DNA of 33,582 nt from Coriobacteriia bacterium (GCA_031292615.1 JARLGT010000016.1:1-33582), one strand, 5' to 3'. Positions 8,507 to 16,756 are shown, counted from the stretch's first letter. The notes: a model not told the origin generated them from the letters alone. A program made the numbers and translations.

Positions 8507-8770
8507 ATGTATGGCAACGGGTTGGCGCACACACGGATAGGCACAATCTGCAACGAGCTCGGCAAGTACGGGATCACTGCGACCCCGTCCGACACCCAGC
8601 CCCAATGGCTGGTGGTCAGCGCGCCCTCCCCAGCCTTTGCCGAGTCGGACATGCTCTGGGGTGCGCCGTGTGCTGCTGAGGTGTTCGTGTCCGATGCAGA
8701 GCTGCTTCGGCCCGACTGCTTCGAGATCGTCTTAGGCAAGGTCGCTTCGGTCGTCGGGCACCCCTGCTAG
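8507..8770 (+). CDS. Small hypothetical protein
   Basis: A protein of 87 residues with no family I recognise. The start ATG at 8507 is supported by GGAGG at 8-base spacing, the main reason to accept the gene. It contains three cysteines, one of them in the C-terminal GHPC, and no signal peptide. A possible -10 (TACTGT at 8444-8449) lies within a CCTAC-T-GTAGG inverted repeat (8442-8452) upstream. Another reading on the opposite strand is open but has no comparable ribosome binding site. Confidence 0.55.
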   Translation: MYGNGLAHTRIGTICNELGKYGITATPSDTQPQWLVVSAPSPAFAESDMLWGAPCAAEVFVSDAELLRPDCFEIVLGKVASVVGHPC

Positions 8771-8858
8771 TGCGCGTGACGCTCCCGCAACCCCCGATCG
8801 GCGCGCAAACAAGCAGCACGCGTGACGCGTGAACCGTGCGCGAGTATTGGGGAGCAAC

Positions 8859-8876
8859 GCGGCCTTATTCGGCCGC
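8859..8876. terminator. GC hairpin in convergent gap
   Basis: GCGGCC (8859-8864) and GGCCGC (8871-8876) form a perfect 6-bp stem with a TTATTC loop, between the ends of two convergent genes. No T-run follows on either strand, so intrinsic termination is uncertain. Confidence 0.3.
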
Positions 8877-8891
8877 ACAATCCGGACGAGA

Positions 8892-9314
8892 CTACACTGC
8901 CCACTCCCGGTGCACGCTCAGATTCGAGAGATACGTATGCCGAGCATCGTTCTCGGCATCGAGCTTCGCTAGGGCGTCGTCGACCTCGCGAAGCCGTTCG
9001 CTCATCTTGAGCAGCATCTGCCGGACGAACGGGTCCGAGACAGGCATCGCCTGAAACTCCGAGTTGCTGATGAACCGAAGCTCGGTCTCGCCGACCGATA
9101 TCGCGCCTGCCGACCTCGGCTTGTGGTCGAACAGCGACATCTCGCCGAAGAAGTCTCCCTGCTTGAGCAGGGCAAGCGTGGTCTCGTGACCGTTCGCTTG
9201 GCGGAAGATCTTCACCTTGCCGCCCAGAATCACGTACATCCCGTCGGGCGGGTCGCCCTCACTGAAGATGATTGCGCCATTGCTGGCCTTGCGGACGAGA
9301 ACGTCGCCTCCCAT
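8892..9314 (-). CDS. Cyclic nucleotide-binding domain protein (Crp/Fnr-like, no HTH)
   Basis: A 140-residue protein made of one cNMP-binding beta-roll followed by a C-terminal helix. Motifs include IFSEGDPPDGMYVILGGKVKIF, LKQGDFFGEMSLFD and KPRSAGAI, the last matching the phosphate-binding cassette (GEMSLF...PRSA). There is no DNA-binding helix-turn-helix, so it is not a complete CRP/FNR regulator; it may act by protein contact. The start ATG at 9314 has GGGGG about 8 bases upstream. The reading frame continues upstream to 9512 with arginine-rich sequence that looks non-coding. Confidence 0.85.
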   Translation of the reverse strand: MGGDVLVRKASNGAIIFSEGDPPDGMYVILGGKVKIFRQANGHETTLALLKQGDFFGEMSLFDHKPRSAGAISVGETELRFISNSEFQAMPVSDPFVRQMLLKMSERLREVDDALAKLDAENDARHTYLSNLSVHREWAV

Positions 9315-9499
9315 GGCCGAACCCCCAATCCCAGCGGCGCTGCGATACGCGCCGGCAACGCAGTACATACCACGGTCGGGACGATTCACGCGCCGATCGT
9401 GTCGCCTGCGCTGGCTCCCTCGCCGCCCCGGGCGTCCGTCCATGGCCCCCAATCCACGACGCCGCGATCCCAATCTGAGAACTCTGACGTGCGTACGGC

Positions 9500-9505
9500 T
9501 ATGAT
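9500..9505 (+). promoter_or_regulatory. Candidate -10 element
   Basis: TATGAT, 66 bases before the GTG start at 9572, matches the -10 consensus in five of six positions. No good -35 sits 16-18 bases upstream, so the assignment is tentative. Confidence 0.3.
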
Positions 9506-9571
9506 TGGACAAGCCGCTGCTGGGAACGCCCTTCGGGCGAGCGCTAGTGGCCCTCTGATCAAAGGGATCCT

Positions 9572-10282
9572 GTGAAGAATCAGTACTTCGGCGACCGGAA
9601 CGACTTCTTCAAATACGACCTGACGCTCTCGCTTGTGGAGCAAGTCGGCGCGCTGAGGGCGTTCACCCTCTTGCCGATGCTTACGCCCGACGACGGGCGT
9701 GCCGACGGCAACTTCACCGACTACTCGGCGCTCGGCAAGCATCGGCCTGGCCTTCATGAGTACCTCAAGGCATGCGTGGCGGATCCCGCTCGGCGCAGAG
9801 TCTCTTCGCTCAAGCACTACATGCGCCGCAACGAGCCTAAGGTGCGCTACCACCAGCACGGTGACGACGCTTACCTCACCGACGTCCCTCGGGCGTCGTA
9901 CTTCGCGGGAGTCTCGCAGGTCGAGATGGCGTCTTCCGTCATCCTCTTGGATCCGGACAACGGCTTCGAAGTGTCGAGCATGTCGCGCACGACCGAGCAC
10001 AAGTACCTGCGGTACAGCGAGCTCGCCGATCTGTACCACGCCATGGGCCGCGACTCGGTGCTCCTCGTCTATCAGCGCTGGCCGAGAATGCCTCGTGACA
10101 AGGCGTTTGCCGATGTTGTGGGCAAGATTGCGGACCACCTGCCCGAGGCGCCCCGCCCGGTGTGCGTGTCGAGCGCCTCGACCGGCTTCTTCGCGCTCGC
10201 GAAAGACGAGCAGTTGCTCTCGGAAGTCCGTGGCGTGTTCGACGGTTATGCGGATTCCCGGGGGTTTGAGGTCTACGCGTAG
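9572..10282 (+). CDS. Conserved hypothetical protein (KNQYFGDxxDFFKY family)
   Basis: A 236-residue cytoplasmic protein opening with KNQYFGDRNDFFKYDL. I have a memory of this signature in uncharacterised proteins from scattered bacteria, but no function. Other features are LTPDDGRADGNFTDYS (about 37-52), a VILLDPDNGFEV strand-loop (about 123-134) that faintly resembles the DPPY motif of methyltransferase-like folds such as RlmJ, and LLVYQRWPR. No membrane segment or signal is seen. The start is the GTG at 9572, with AAAGGG at 5-base spacing. Confidence 0.8.
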   Translation: MKNQYFGDRNDFFKYDLTLSLVEQVGALRAFTLLPMLTPDDGRADGNFTDYSALGKHRPGLHEYLKACVADPARRRVSSLKHYMRRNEPKVRYHQHGDDAYLTDVPRASYFAGVSQVEMASSVILLDPDNGFEVSSMSRTTEHKYLRYSELADLYHAMGRDSVLLVYQRWPRMPRDKAFADVVGKIADHLPEAPRPVCVSSASTGFFALAKDEQLLSEVRGVFDGYADSRGFEVYA

Positions 10283-10393
10283 GTAGCCAGCCCGCAGCTC
10301 TCCGATATGCCGACCTCGCGTCGTGGGTAGAGTCGGACCACATGCAGTCTCCGACGTGGATGCGCCCTGAAGCCCGGTTGAAAGGGGACTCTC

Positions 10394-11032
10394 GTGAGTG
10401 CCGCCAGCACCACGACCGTGCTAGCCCAATACATCGGGCACTACGGCTACCTCGCTATGGCCGCGGCAGTACTGGCCGAGAACCTGGGCCTGCCGGTGCC
10501 GGGCGAGACGGCCGTCCTCCTTGCCGCAGGCGCGGCCTCGGCGGGGAAGCTGAGCGTCATCGTCGTGTGGCTGGTGGCCATCGTCGCCGCGATCGTGGGT
10601 GATAACGTAGGGTTCGGCCTGGGCCACTTCGGCGGAAAGCCGTTCTTCCTTCGGTTCGGTCCCCGGTTCGGCGTCAGCCATGAGAACTACGCGATGACCG
10701 AGCGCTTCTTCGACCGGTACGGCGGGCCAGCTGTGGCGATCGCTCGCTTCATCCCCGTGATTCGGGTCATAGCGGCGATCACGGCCGGAGCGTCGGGAAT
10801 GGAGTGGAAGCGCTTCTTGCCCTGGCAGGCACTCGGCGCGTGTCTGTGGGCGACGTCTGCCGTGGCGATAGGCTACTACGGCAACCGAGCGCTCCTGTTC
10901 ATGAAGCCCGAGCTCATCGAGGACTACGGCGCCTGGTGGCCCGTCGTGGCCGTCGCGGCGGTCGTGCTCGCCTTGGCTGCGGTCTCGCTCGTCGCGCATC
11001 TCCTCGCGCGCCGGATGACGCGTTCGGTCTGA
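10394..11032 (+). CDS. DedA family membrane protein
   Basis: A 212-residue integral membrane protein of the DedA/SNARE-associated (PF09335) family. It has the re-entrant motif ENLGLPVPGET (about 29-39), GDNVGFGLGHFGG and the conserved RFIPVIRVIAAITAG (about 117-131), with several hydrophobic helices. Family members flip or transport lipids such as undecaprenyl phosphate and support membrane homeostasis. The start is the GTG at 10394, with AAAGGGG at 6-base spacing. It lies 136 bp before the PII gene. Confidence 0.93.
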   Translation: MSAASTTTVLAQYIGHYGYLAMAAAVLAENLGLPVPGETAVLLAAGAASAGKLSVIVVWLVAIVAAIVGDNVGFGLGHFGGKPFFLRFGPRFGVSHENYAMTERFFDRYGGPAVAIARFIPVIRVIAAITAGASGMEWKRFLPWQALGACLWATSAVAIGYYGNRALLFMKPELIEDYGAWWPVVAVAAVVLALAAVSLVAHLLARRMTRSV

Positions 11033-11167
11033 GCTCTGCCGCCTTTTCATGCGGCGTTGCGCTGTTCGAAACGCGCGCGAAACCCGGTGCCCGTAGGCTC
11101 ACATCAGAAGCAACACGAGAGCTCAGCGGGCGCAACGGCCGCGCGAACGCCACTGGAGGCGACACCC

Positions 11168-11506
11168 ATGAAGCGCATCGAGGCAGTAATCCGCTCGGAG
11201 AAGATGCAGGAGGTCAAGCAGGCGTTGATCGACTCCGGTCACGCCGAGATGACCTTCTCAAACGTGCAGGGGCACACCGCCGAGAAGCCCATCACCAGCC
11301 ATTTCCGAGGCCAGCAGTACACCGTCGACTTGCTGCCCCAGGTCGCTGTCGTGGTCATGGCCCACGACCACGACGTTCGGCCGGTCGTGGACGTGATCCG
11401 ACAGCACGCTCGAACCGACCACACCGGAGACGGCCAGATCTTCGTGACCTCGGTCGACCAGATCATCTCGGTGCGCACGGGCGAGGTCGGTGTCGGAGCG
11501 CTCTAG
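11168..11506 (+). CDS. PII-type signal protein (GlnB/GlnK family), divergent ligand site
   Basis: At 112 residues this is the standard PII length and aligns without gaps to what I remember of E. coli GlnB. The T-loop (about 37-55) keeps Y51 in FRGQQY, the residue uridylylated in enterobacteria, and the C-terminal GDGQIFV and VRTGE are present. Several residues that bind ATP or 2-oxoglutarate appear changed: Q39 to E, K58 to Q, K90 to Q and R101 to S. This suggests altered ligands. No amtB, glnA or uridylyltransferase gene is adjacent, so it is not in the usual nitrogen context. The start ATG at 11168 has GGAGG at 8-base spacing. Confidence 0.9.
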   Translation: MKRIEAVIRSEKMQEVKQALIDSGHAEMTFSNVQGHTAEKPITSHFRGQQYTVDLLPQVAVVVMAHDHDVRPVVDVIRQHARTDHTGDGQIFVTSVDQIISVRTGEVGVGAL

Positions 11507-11595
11507 CGTCCCAAAAGCTGGAACCTTTTTCGCTATGCTGCTCGTCAGATTCAGATTGCGACCCGCTTCGGAGCGAGATACGACGAAAGGCGCAC

Positions 11596-12525
11596 ATGGT
11601 GCCTCCTGAGGAAGTGCTCCAGAAGAGCGGGTTCATCGACCTGCATCAGGACATGCTCCTGGGCGTCGCTCGGCTCGAGGGCGGCTTTCCCGACTACAGC
11701 CCGATGTACCTGACGGGCAGCTCCCGAGTTGCCACGGTCTTCTCGTCGCTGTTTCCACATGGCGTGAGCGCAAACCTTATCGGCGAGCTCGAGGCACACG
11801 ACGCGCTGCTCGAGTCCCATCCTGCAGCGCTGCGGCTCATCACCACCGTCGACGACCTGCTCGTCGAGGATTCGCGGGTTGGGGTTCTGCCGCACTCGGA
11901 GGGTTTCGAGCTGCCGGGAGTCGAGCCTGAGATGCTCGCCCACCTGTGGGCCGATCACTCCCTGCGCAGCCTTGCGCTGACGTGGAACCACGAGACGCCC
12001 TACGCATTCAGCTGCTACGACGACGGCGGGGCCAGCCTCAAGCCGGCTGGCCGAGAGTTACTGCGCACGTTGGAGCGAAGCCCGATACTCCTGGACCTGG
12101 CGCATCTCAACGATGCCGGGTTCCACGAGGCTCTGGATGCCTACGCGCCCCCGGTGCTCATCTCCCACACGTTCTGCCGTTCGATCGTCGATCACCCCAG
12201 AGGGCTGGACGACGACCAGCTCCGAGCAACTCGCGCCCACGGTGGGTTGGTGGGACTGGCGTTCGTCCCCGAGTTTCTCGGCGAGCGCGGATCTGTCGAC
12301 GAAGTCCTGCGGCACATCGACAAGGTAGCCACCCTGGCCGGCGAGCGTGCCGTCTCGATCGGCACCGATTGGGGTGTGGCCGACATGGGCGAACTTAGCA
12401 GCGCGCAGTCCCTGCTGGGCCTCGTCGAGGCCGTTGCGGGAGCGTTCGGGTCAGAGCTCGCCGAGAGGTTCGCCTTCGGCAACGCCCACGACTTCCTCTG
12501 CGCTCAGTTGCCCATCGCTTCCTAG
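11596..12525 (+). CDS. Membrane dipeptidase (peptidase M19 family)
   Basis: A 309-residue zinc dipeptidase (PF01244). Motifs are FIDLHQDML near the N-terminus (metal HxD), LTWNHETPY, PILLDLAHLNDAGFHEAL, VLISHTFCRSIVDHPRGLDDDQLRA, VSIGTDWGV and a C-terminal GNAHDFL. M19 enzymes cleave dipeptides, including those with D-amino acids. It has no signal peptide and is probably cytoplasmic. The start ATG at 11596 has AAAGG at 5-base spacing. The same frame is open for about 790 bases upstream, but that stretch lies across DedA and PII and is not coding. Its stop codon overlaps that of the convergent DUF1611 gene. Confidence 0.9.
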   Translation: MVPPEEVLQKSGFIDLHQDMLLGVARLEGGFPDYSPMYLTGSSRVATVFSSLFPHGVSANLIGELEAHDALLESHPAALRLITTVDDLLVEDSRVGVLPHSEGFELPGVEPEMLAHLWADHSLRSLALTWNHETPYAFSCYDDGGASLKPAGRELLRTLERSPILLDLAHLNDAGFHEALDAYAPPVLISHTFCRSIVDHPRGLDDDQLRATRAHGGLVGLAFVPEFLGERGSVDEVLRHIDKVATLAGERAVSIGTDWGVADMGELSSAQSLLGLVEAVAGAFGSELAERFAFGNAHDFLCAQLPIAS

Positions 12526-13721
12526 TGCGCCAGCGGCACCTCTTGAGACGCGGCGGCATCTAGCTTGTGTTGGAGCTCGGGGAACGCGAGCACCACCATC
12601 TCGACCAGTCGGTCGGCCGGGCGCGTCAGGGCATCGGTCGCGGGGATTCCGAGCTCGAGTTCGTAGCAGGCGATGGCCTGGGTGACCTCGGTGTCGGTCA
12701 TGTTCTCGTGATTGATGGTCAGCCCGATGACTTTGGTGTCTGCAAAGGCGTGGATGAGGTTGATCTCGCTTGCGGCGGTGGGCATCGGCACGTCCGGGAA
12801 GTCGCCCAGCCACTTGCGGGTGGGCGCGTGCTGCAAGATGACCGCGTCGGGCTTGGCTCCACGCAGGATGAAGCTCGACGTCAGGTAGGCCGGGTGGCTC
12901 AGCGCACCCTGACCTTCGACCACGATGACGTCGGGATGCTCGCCTTCAAAGGCCTCCACCACGGCCGCTTCCATCTCGCCCGAGCAGAACTGACACGGAA
13001 TCGCGTCGAGTGCCACGCCGTAGCGGGCGCCTTGGATAAGCCCGGTCTGCCCGGTGCCGACCATGACGGCCTTGATGCCTGCGTCGTTGAGCGCCTGCGT
13101 CAGAATCGTCGCCGTGGTGCGCTTGCCGATCGCGCCGTCCGTGCCCAGCACGGCGATGCGCGGGCAGGTGACGGTGGAGATGTGGCCCGAGAACATGCGG
13201 AGGTTCTTCTTCTCGCGAGGCCGCCTCACGTCGAGGATCGTCACGTTGTGAGCGGCCGCAGCCTGTACGAACTCCGGATCGTCGCCCAAGAACTCGTGCA
13301 GTCCGTTGACGATGTTCATCCCGTGCCGGATAGCCTCGAGCACGAGGCGTCGCTCGGCCGGCGAGAGCATTCCGCTGGACGGCGCTACGCCGAAGATGAA
13401 GGAGTCCGGAACGAATCCTGCCGAGGCAATCGCAGCCGAGAGGCTGGGGACGATGCAGATTCCGCTCGGCTCGTCGCCGAGAACCTCGCTGGCGTCCAGG
13501 CCAGCCTTCTGGCTGTCGATCACCGAGAGGATCTTGTACTTCTCGGAGTGGCGCACAAGTCCGTTGGCGGTCTTGCCGTCGCTTGCGCCGAAGTTGCCCT
13601 CGCAGTAGACCACTGCTGTGAGTTGGGCTTGGCCGAGTTCGTGACCCGAGGCCGTCTGGGTTAAACGATCCGATCGCCCAGCGCCACCGGGAATGAGGGT
13701 GTTAGCCTCCATGAGAACCAT
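12522..13721 (-). CDS. DUF1611 family protein (DgcN-like)
   Basis: A 399-residue protein with an N-terminal Rossmann-like region (about 35-180) and a C-terminal P-loop region with LGTDGAIGKRTTAT (about 193-206), GTGQTGLIQGARYG, CSGEMEAAV, VEGQGALSHPAYL and LTINHENMTD. This is DUF1611. To my knowledge a member, DgcN, works with the epimerase DgcA in D-glutamate metabolism by N-acylation; no dgcA is visible here. An M19 dipeptidase, which can release D-amino acids, ends against it tail to tail with a 4-base overlap. The start is the ATG at 13721 with AGGA 4 bases upstream; an ATG at 13712 is the alternative. Family is certain, substrate not. Confidence 0.88.
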   Translation of the reverse strand: MVLMEANTLIPGGAGRSDRLTQTASGHELGQAQLTAVVYCEGNFGASDGKTANGLVRHSEKYKILSVIDSQKAGLDASEVLGDEPSGICIVPSLSAAIASAGFVPDSFIFGVAPSSGMLSPAERRLVLEAIRHGMNIVNGLHEFLGDDPEFVQAAAAHNVTILDVRRPREKKNLRMFSGHISTVTCPRIAVLGTDGAIGKRTTATILTQALNDAGIKAVMVGTGQTGLIQGARYGVALDAIPCQFCSGEMEAAVVEAFEGEHPDVIVVEGQGALSHPAYLTSSFILRGAKPDAVILQHAPTRKWLGDFPDVPMPTAASEINLIHAFADTKVIGLTINHENMTDTEVTQAIACYELELGIPATDALTRPADRLVEMVVLAFPELQHKLDAAASQEVPLAH

Positions 13722-13838
13722 CTCTTCCTGTGGCAGACTATCGCCGACGGCCGGTGCCGCTTGCGCTAGTAGTCGTATGCACGTCTGTACCCAGCGAAGT
13801 CCATCGGGAAGCTATATGGGCTAGGGCGACGTGGGGGT

Positions 13839-13844
13839 TACAAT
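13839..13844 (+). promoter_or_regulatory. Candidate -10 element for the deacetylase gene
   Basis: TACAAT at 13839-13844 fits a sigma-70 -10 box, 44 bases before the TTG start at 13889. The matching -35 is poor (ATGGGC at 17-base spacing), as is common in high-GC Actinomycetota. Confidence 0.4.
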
Positions 13845-13888
13845 ACGCCTAATGCGATCTGAGTCCCCATGCTTGAGGAAAGGCCACG

Positions 13889-14929
13889 TTGATTAAGCCC
13901 GCCCGAATCACCCTTCCACTGCTCGTGCTCGTGGCACTTCTGCTCCTGGGACCCGCGCTCAGTGCCGAGGCGGCCGACCGGCCTCTGCCCGACTGGGCCA
14001 CCCCACTCGCAGGCAAGAAGGTCGTTGGGGTGATTACGTCGCGCAAGATCGTCGCGCTGACCATCGACGACGTCCGCAGCTCCCAGACTGCGTCGATGAC
14101 CGACGAGCTGGTGCGAGACAACCTGACGGTCTCGCTCTTCTGCGTCGCGTCCGAGATCGACACCGCCGCGGCACAGTACGCGGCCGGGGCGGGCATGGAG
14201 ATTGCCGATCATGGCTGGACACACATCGCGCTTGGCAGCATGAGCTCGGAGGAAGCGAGCGAGGCGCTCGATTCGTCGGCGCAGCGTCTCTACGACATGG
14301 TGGGATACTGGCCGCCGTGGTATCGCTCGCCGTACCTGGAAGAGGGCCCCAACGGAGTCAAAGAAGCGAACGAGCACGGCATGCTCTACGCCCACATCTC
14401 GTGGAACTCGCGGGACTACGACGCTGGCATGACCTCTGCGACCGTCGCCGCTTCGGTATCGGCGGGCTTGCGACCGGGTGGCGTGGTGGATTTGCATGAG
14501 ACGACCACCACCATTGCTGCGCTGCCGCTCATCGCCAAAGTGCTCAAGGACCGCGGGTACGAATGCCTCACGATGTCCCAGCTCGCGACGGCTGCGCCCG
14601 CGGCTACCAGCATCGCGATGATGTGGAAGGCGCCGAGCGGTCTTGCCAGGCCGACGGTGGTAGGGCGGGCCACGGCGAAGCACGGAACGACGGTCGTCGA
14701 CGTGCTGACGCCCGCCAGATCGCAAAAGCTGCTAATCCGAGTCGAGCGCCGAAAGAAGAACGGGAAGTACACCTCGTACCGGTCGTATTCGGCCAAGACA
14801 TCATCGGCCGGCGCTTGGAAGTTGAAGTTGAAACTGCCCAAGGGCGGCTATCGGATTCGCACCTCGGTGGCCATCTCGGACGTCTACCGCTCCGCAATGA
14901 CATCGTGGACCAAGGTCTGGGTCTACTGA
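13889..14929 (+). CDS. Secreted polysaccharide deacetylase (NodB homology domain)
   Basis: A 346-residue secreted enzyme with a signal peptide (about 1-28, ending LSAEAAD). The NodB domain shows ALTIDDV (D60/D61, in place of the common TFDDG), ADHGWTHIAL (H108 and H112 metal ligands), WYRSPY (R146) and a VDLHETT motif (D201, H203). It should remove N- or O-acetyl groups from peptidoglycan or another surface polysaccharide. Residues about 240-346 form a separate basic, beta-rich region, perhaps an Ig-like or wall-binding domain. The start is the TTG at 13889, after GAGGAAAGG. It is followed by a LytR_C lipoprotein, which supports a cell-envelope role. Confidence 0.9.
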   Translation: MIKPARITLPLLVLVALLLLGPALSAEAADRPLPDWATPLAGKKVVGVITSRKIVALTIDDVRSSQTASMTDELVRDNLTVSLFCVASEIDTAAAQYAAGAGMEIADHGWTHIALGSMSSEEASEALDSSAQRLYDMVGYWPPWYRSPYLEEGPNGVKEANEHGMLYAHISWNSRDYDAGMTSATVAASVSAGLRPGGVVDLHETTTTIAALPLIAKVLKDRGYECLTMSQLATAAPAATSIAMMWKAPSGLARPTVVGRATAKHGTTVVDVLTPARSQKLLIRVERRKKNGKYTSYRSYSAKTSSAGAWKLKLKLPKGGYRIRTSVAISDVYRSAMTSWTKVWVY

Positions 14930-15002
14930 GGCCCGGCGCTTGGAACCCGTCCACAACCTCCCGCGACGGCACTCCCGCAGCCACATCTCGAAGGAGTCAC
15001 GG

Positions 15003-15446
15003 ATGCGCCTTAGAAGAATCGCGCTAGTCGGAGTCGCCGTCGCAATGGTGCTACTGCTATCTGGCTGCCACCGTCTCGGACTCGTGAAGTCGCCCGCAAC
15101 ATCCGCATCGAGCAGCAGCAAGACCGCGGCTTCTCCGAGCACTGCGCCGACCGGCACCGCGCCGGCGAACGCCGCCGGCATCGCCGTCGCGGTCCAGAAT
15201 GGCGGCGGCATCAAGGGTCGCGGAGCGGCGATGGTGACTCGGCTCAAGGGGCTTGGCTTCAACCCTGGCAAGGCGACCAACGCAAAGCGCACCGACTACG
15301 CCACCACGGTCGTGCTGTATAACCCGGGTCACGAGGCGGAAGCCACACAGGTCCAGAAGGCCCTGGCACTGGGGAAGGTGCAACCGGCGCCTGCCGACGT
15401 CACCTTCCCGAGCGGTGTGCTGGTGATCGTGGGCAAGGACTTCTAA
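15003..15446 (+). CDS. Lipoprotein with LytR C-terminal domain
   Basis: A 147-residue protein with a signal peptide and lipobox VLLLSGC (cysteine at about 22), a Ser/Thr/Ala/Pro-rich spacer (about 32-57) and a LytR_C domain (PF13399, about 58-147). Domain motifs are VAVQNGGGIKGRGAAM, LGFNPGKATNA, TTVVLYNPGHEAEA and the terminal VLVIVGKDF. The LytR_C domain is often attached to LytR-CpsA-Psr wall-polymer ligases; here it stands alone on the outer face of the membrane. The start ATG at 15003 has AAGGAG at 6-base spacing. Likely cell-wall associated. Confidence 0.88.
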   Translation: MRLRRIALVGVAVAMVLLLSGCHRLGLVKSPATSASSSSKTAASPSTAPTGTAPANAAGIAVAVQNGGGIKGRGAAMVTRLKGLGFNPGKATNAKRTDYATTVVLYNPGHEAEATQVQKALALGKVQPAPADVTFPSGVLVIVGKDF

Positions 15447-15535
15447 GCCGCAGTTCGCATCCCCGCCGGTGGCCCGTGAGGGCCGCTCAACACCACTGGA
15501 TCGAAGTCTGAAACCACCAACATGAGGAGTGCCCG

Positions 15536-16042
15536 ATGAGCGCTGCACAACCCACGCCAGAGCGAGCCCCGATCGCCGACGACATCTCGGCGGAGGAGCT
15601 CATCGCGCGCTACCTCGCTGGCCCCGCACTGGTGCGGGCGACGATCGCCGGCATGGACGCGGATCAACTGCATGCACGGCCCATCGAAGGCAAGATGTCG
15701 ACGCACGATGTTGTCACCCACATCGCCGACTCCGAGGCCGGTCTGGGCGGGCGCCTCAAGCGCGCGCTCGCCGGCGAAGAGCCGTTGGCCACGCAGGGCG
15801 GCCACCCCGAGGCGGTCAGCGACCCCACTCGCGATCTGAGCGCGGATCTCGAGCAGCTCACAGCGGCACGCGAGCAGATGGGCGAGGCGCTGCGCCATAT
15901 TGAGCCCGACGTCTGGGAGCGCATCGCGGCGCGCTGGGGTGAGCGCGAAGTGACCGTACGCCAGATGCTGTTGCTCATGACGCGCCATCTCGAGAATCAC
16001 GTCGCGACCATCGAGGAGAAGCGCGCGGCGCTGGGGCTCTAG
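15536..16042 (+). CDS. DinB-like four-helix metalloprotein
   Basis: A 168-residue DinB/YfiT-superfamily protein (PF12867 type). The histidines expected for the metal site appear in STHDVVTHIADSE (about 55-67) and MTRHLENHVATIEE (about 148-161). Members include thiol-dependent transferases using bacillithiol or mycothiol, but most are uncharacterised. The start ATG at 15536 has GAGGAG at 6-base spacing. A second, distant DinB-like protein is encoded at 30004-30468. Confidence 0.85.
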   Translation: MSAAQPTPERAPIADDISAEELIARYLAGPALVRATIAGMDADQLHARPIEGKMSTHDVVTHIADSEAGLGGRLKRALAGEEPLATQGGHPEAVSDPTRDLSADLEQLTAAREQMGEALRHIEPDVWERIAARWGEREVTVRQMLLLMTRHLENHVATIEEKRAALGL

Positions 16043-16078
16043 GCTGCGAACCGCGCGTGCGCGAGGCGCCCCCGAGCC

Positions 16079-16756
16079 TCAGAAGCGCGCGACTTGCCAG
16101 CGACGCCCATCGATAGCGAAGTGCGTCTCGACCGCCCTGAAGTCCTTGGCGTGAAGGTCCCTCTCGATCGCCATCTCAAGACTCCATGTGTCGTCCGAGA
16201 CGGCGAGAGCCCCTCGAGCGAGCGCTTCTTCTCCGCCGCCAACGGCAGCGGCATGGTGCCCCGCGAGTTCTCGGCTGGTATAGGGCGCGTAGAAGTCGCC
16301 GTTTGCGAGGTCAGTCCGGAGCGATTGCCTAAGCGCGTCGAGCTCGCTGCGAGCAGCCAGAAGTTGGCCGGCTGGCGACTGAGCCACCAGGCACGAGCGG
16401 CTGTCGACGACTCGTTGCGTGTGGCGTGCGTGGAAGTCGCCGCGTGCGAGGTCTTTGGCGAGGGCGGCCTTGAGGGCCTTGATCACGGCTCGAGTGGACT
16501 CGAGCTGAAGAGTGATGGCGCGGTCGCCTGTGAACACGACGGCGGGGGAGCCTTTGCGCACGACTGCGACCTGCTGATCTTGGACCGGCGTGTCGCCGTC
16601 GTTGGCGGCTTGGTTGATCGTGGTGACGCTTTCCGCCGCCTGCGTCCCAGCTGCGTTGGCTCGCTGCGATGCCAGGGCTGTTGACCCGACGATCCCGGAC
16701 GCGAGGAGCGCGAGAACCAGAGCAATTCTGACGGCGCTCTTGGTCAGAGTAGTCAT
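16079..16756 (-). CDS. Secreted protein with three internal repeats
   Basis: A 225-residue protein with a signal peptide (about 1-36, AxA-type end at ANAAG) and no family I recognise. Three related units follow the pattern Lxxxlxx-DL-x3-DF-x-A, at about 95-120 (AKDLARGDFHARHT), 142-167 (RTDLANGDFYAPYT) and 193-219 (ERDLHAKDFRAVET). The last unit ends the protein with a DGRRWQV tail. The start ATG at 16756 has a G-rich site upstream. A near-perfect CRP-type palindrome at 16890-16907 and a -10-like TATGGT on this strand lie upstream, so it is probably activated by a CRP/FNR-family regulator. Confidence 0.75.
   Translation of the reverse strand: MTTLTKSAVRIALVLALLASGIVGSTALASQRANAAGTQAAESVTTINQAANDGDTPVQDQQVAVVRKGSPAVVFTGDRAITLQLESTRAVIKALKAALAKDLARGDFHARHTQRVVDSRSCLVAQSPAGQLLAARSELDALRQSLRTDLANGDFYAPYTSRELAGHHAAAVGGGEEALARGALAVSDDTWSLEMAIERDLHAKDFRAVETHFAIDGRRWQVARF

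Noticed and set aside
10804-11595. Upstream extension of the dipeptidase frame
   Set aside because: It overlaps DedA and PII in another frame and has no ribosome binding site; the true start is the ATG at 11596.
12567-13664. Long open frame of 365 codons on the plus strand opposite the DUF1611 gene
   Set aside because: Its translation has no recognisable motif and is a high-GC shadow of the clearly motif-rich minus-strand gene.
13838-14725. Long minus-strand open frame opposite the polysaccharide deacetylase
   Set aside because: Arg/His-rich shadow translation without motifs. The plus-strand gene has signal peptide, NodB motifs and a ribosome binding site.
16063-16080. GAGGC/GCCTC hairpin between the DinB-like and triple-repeat genes
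   Set aside because: Only 5 bp with an 8-base loop, overlaps the end of the minus-strand gene and has no T-run.
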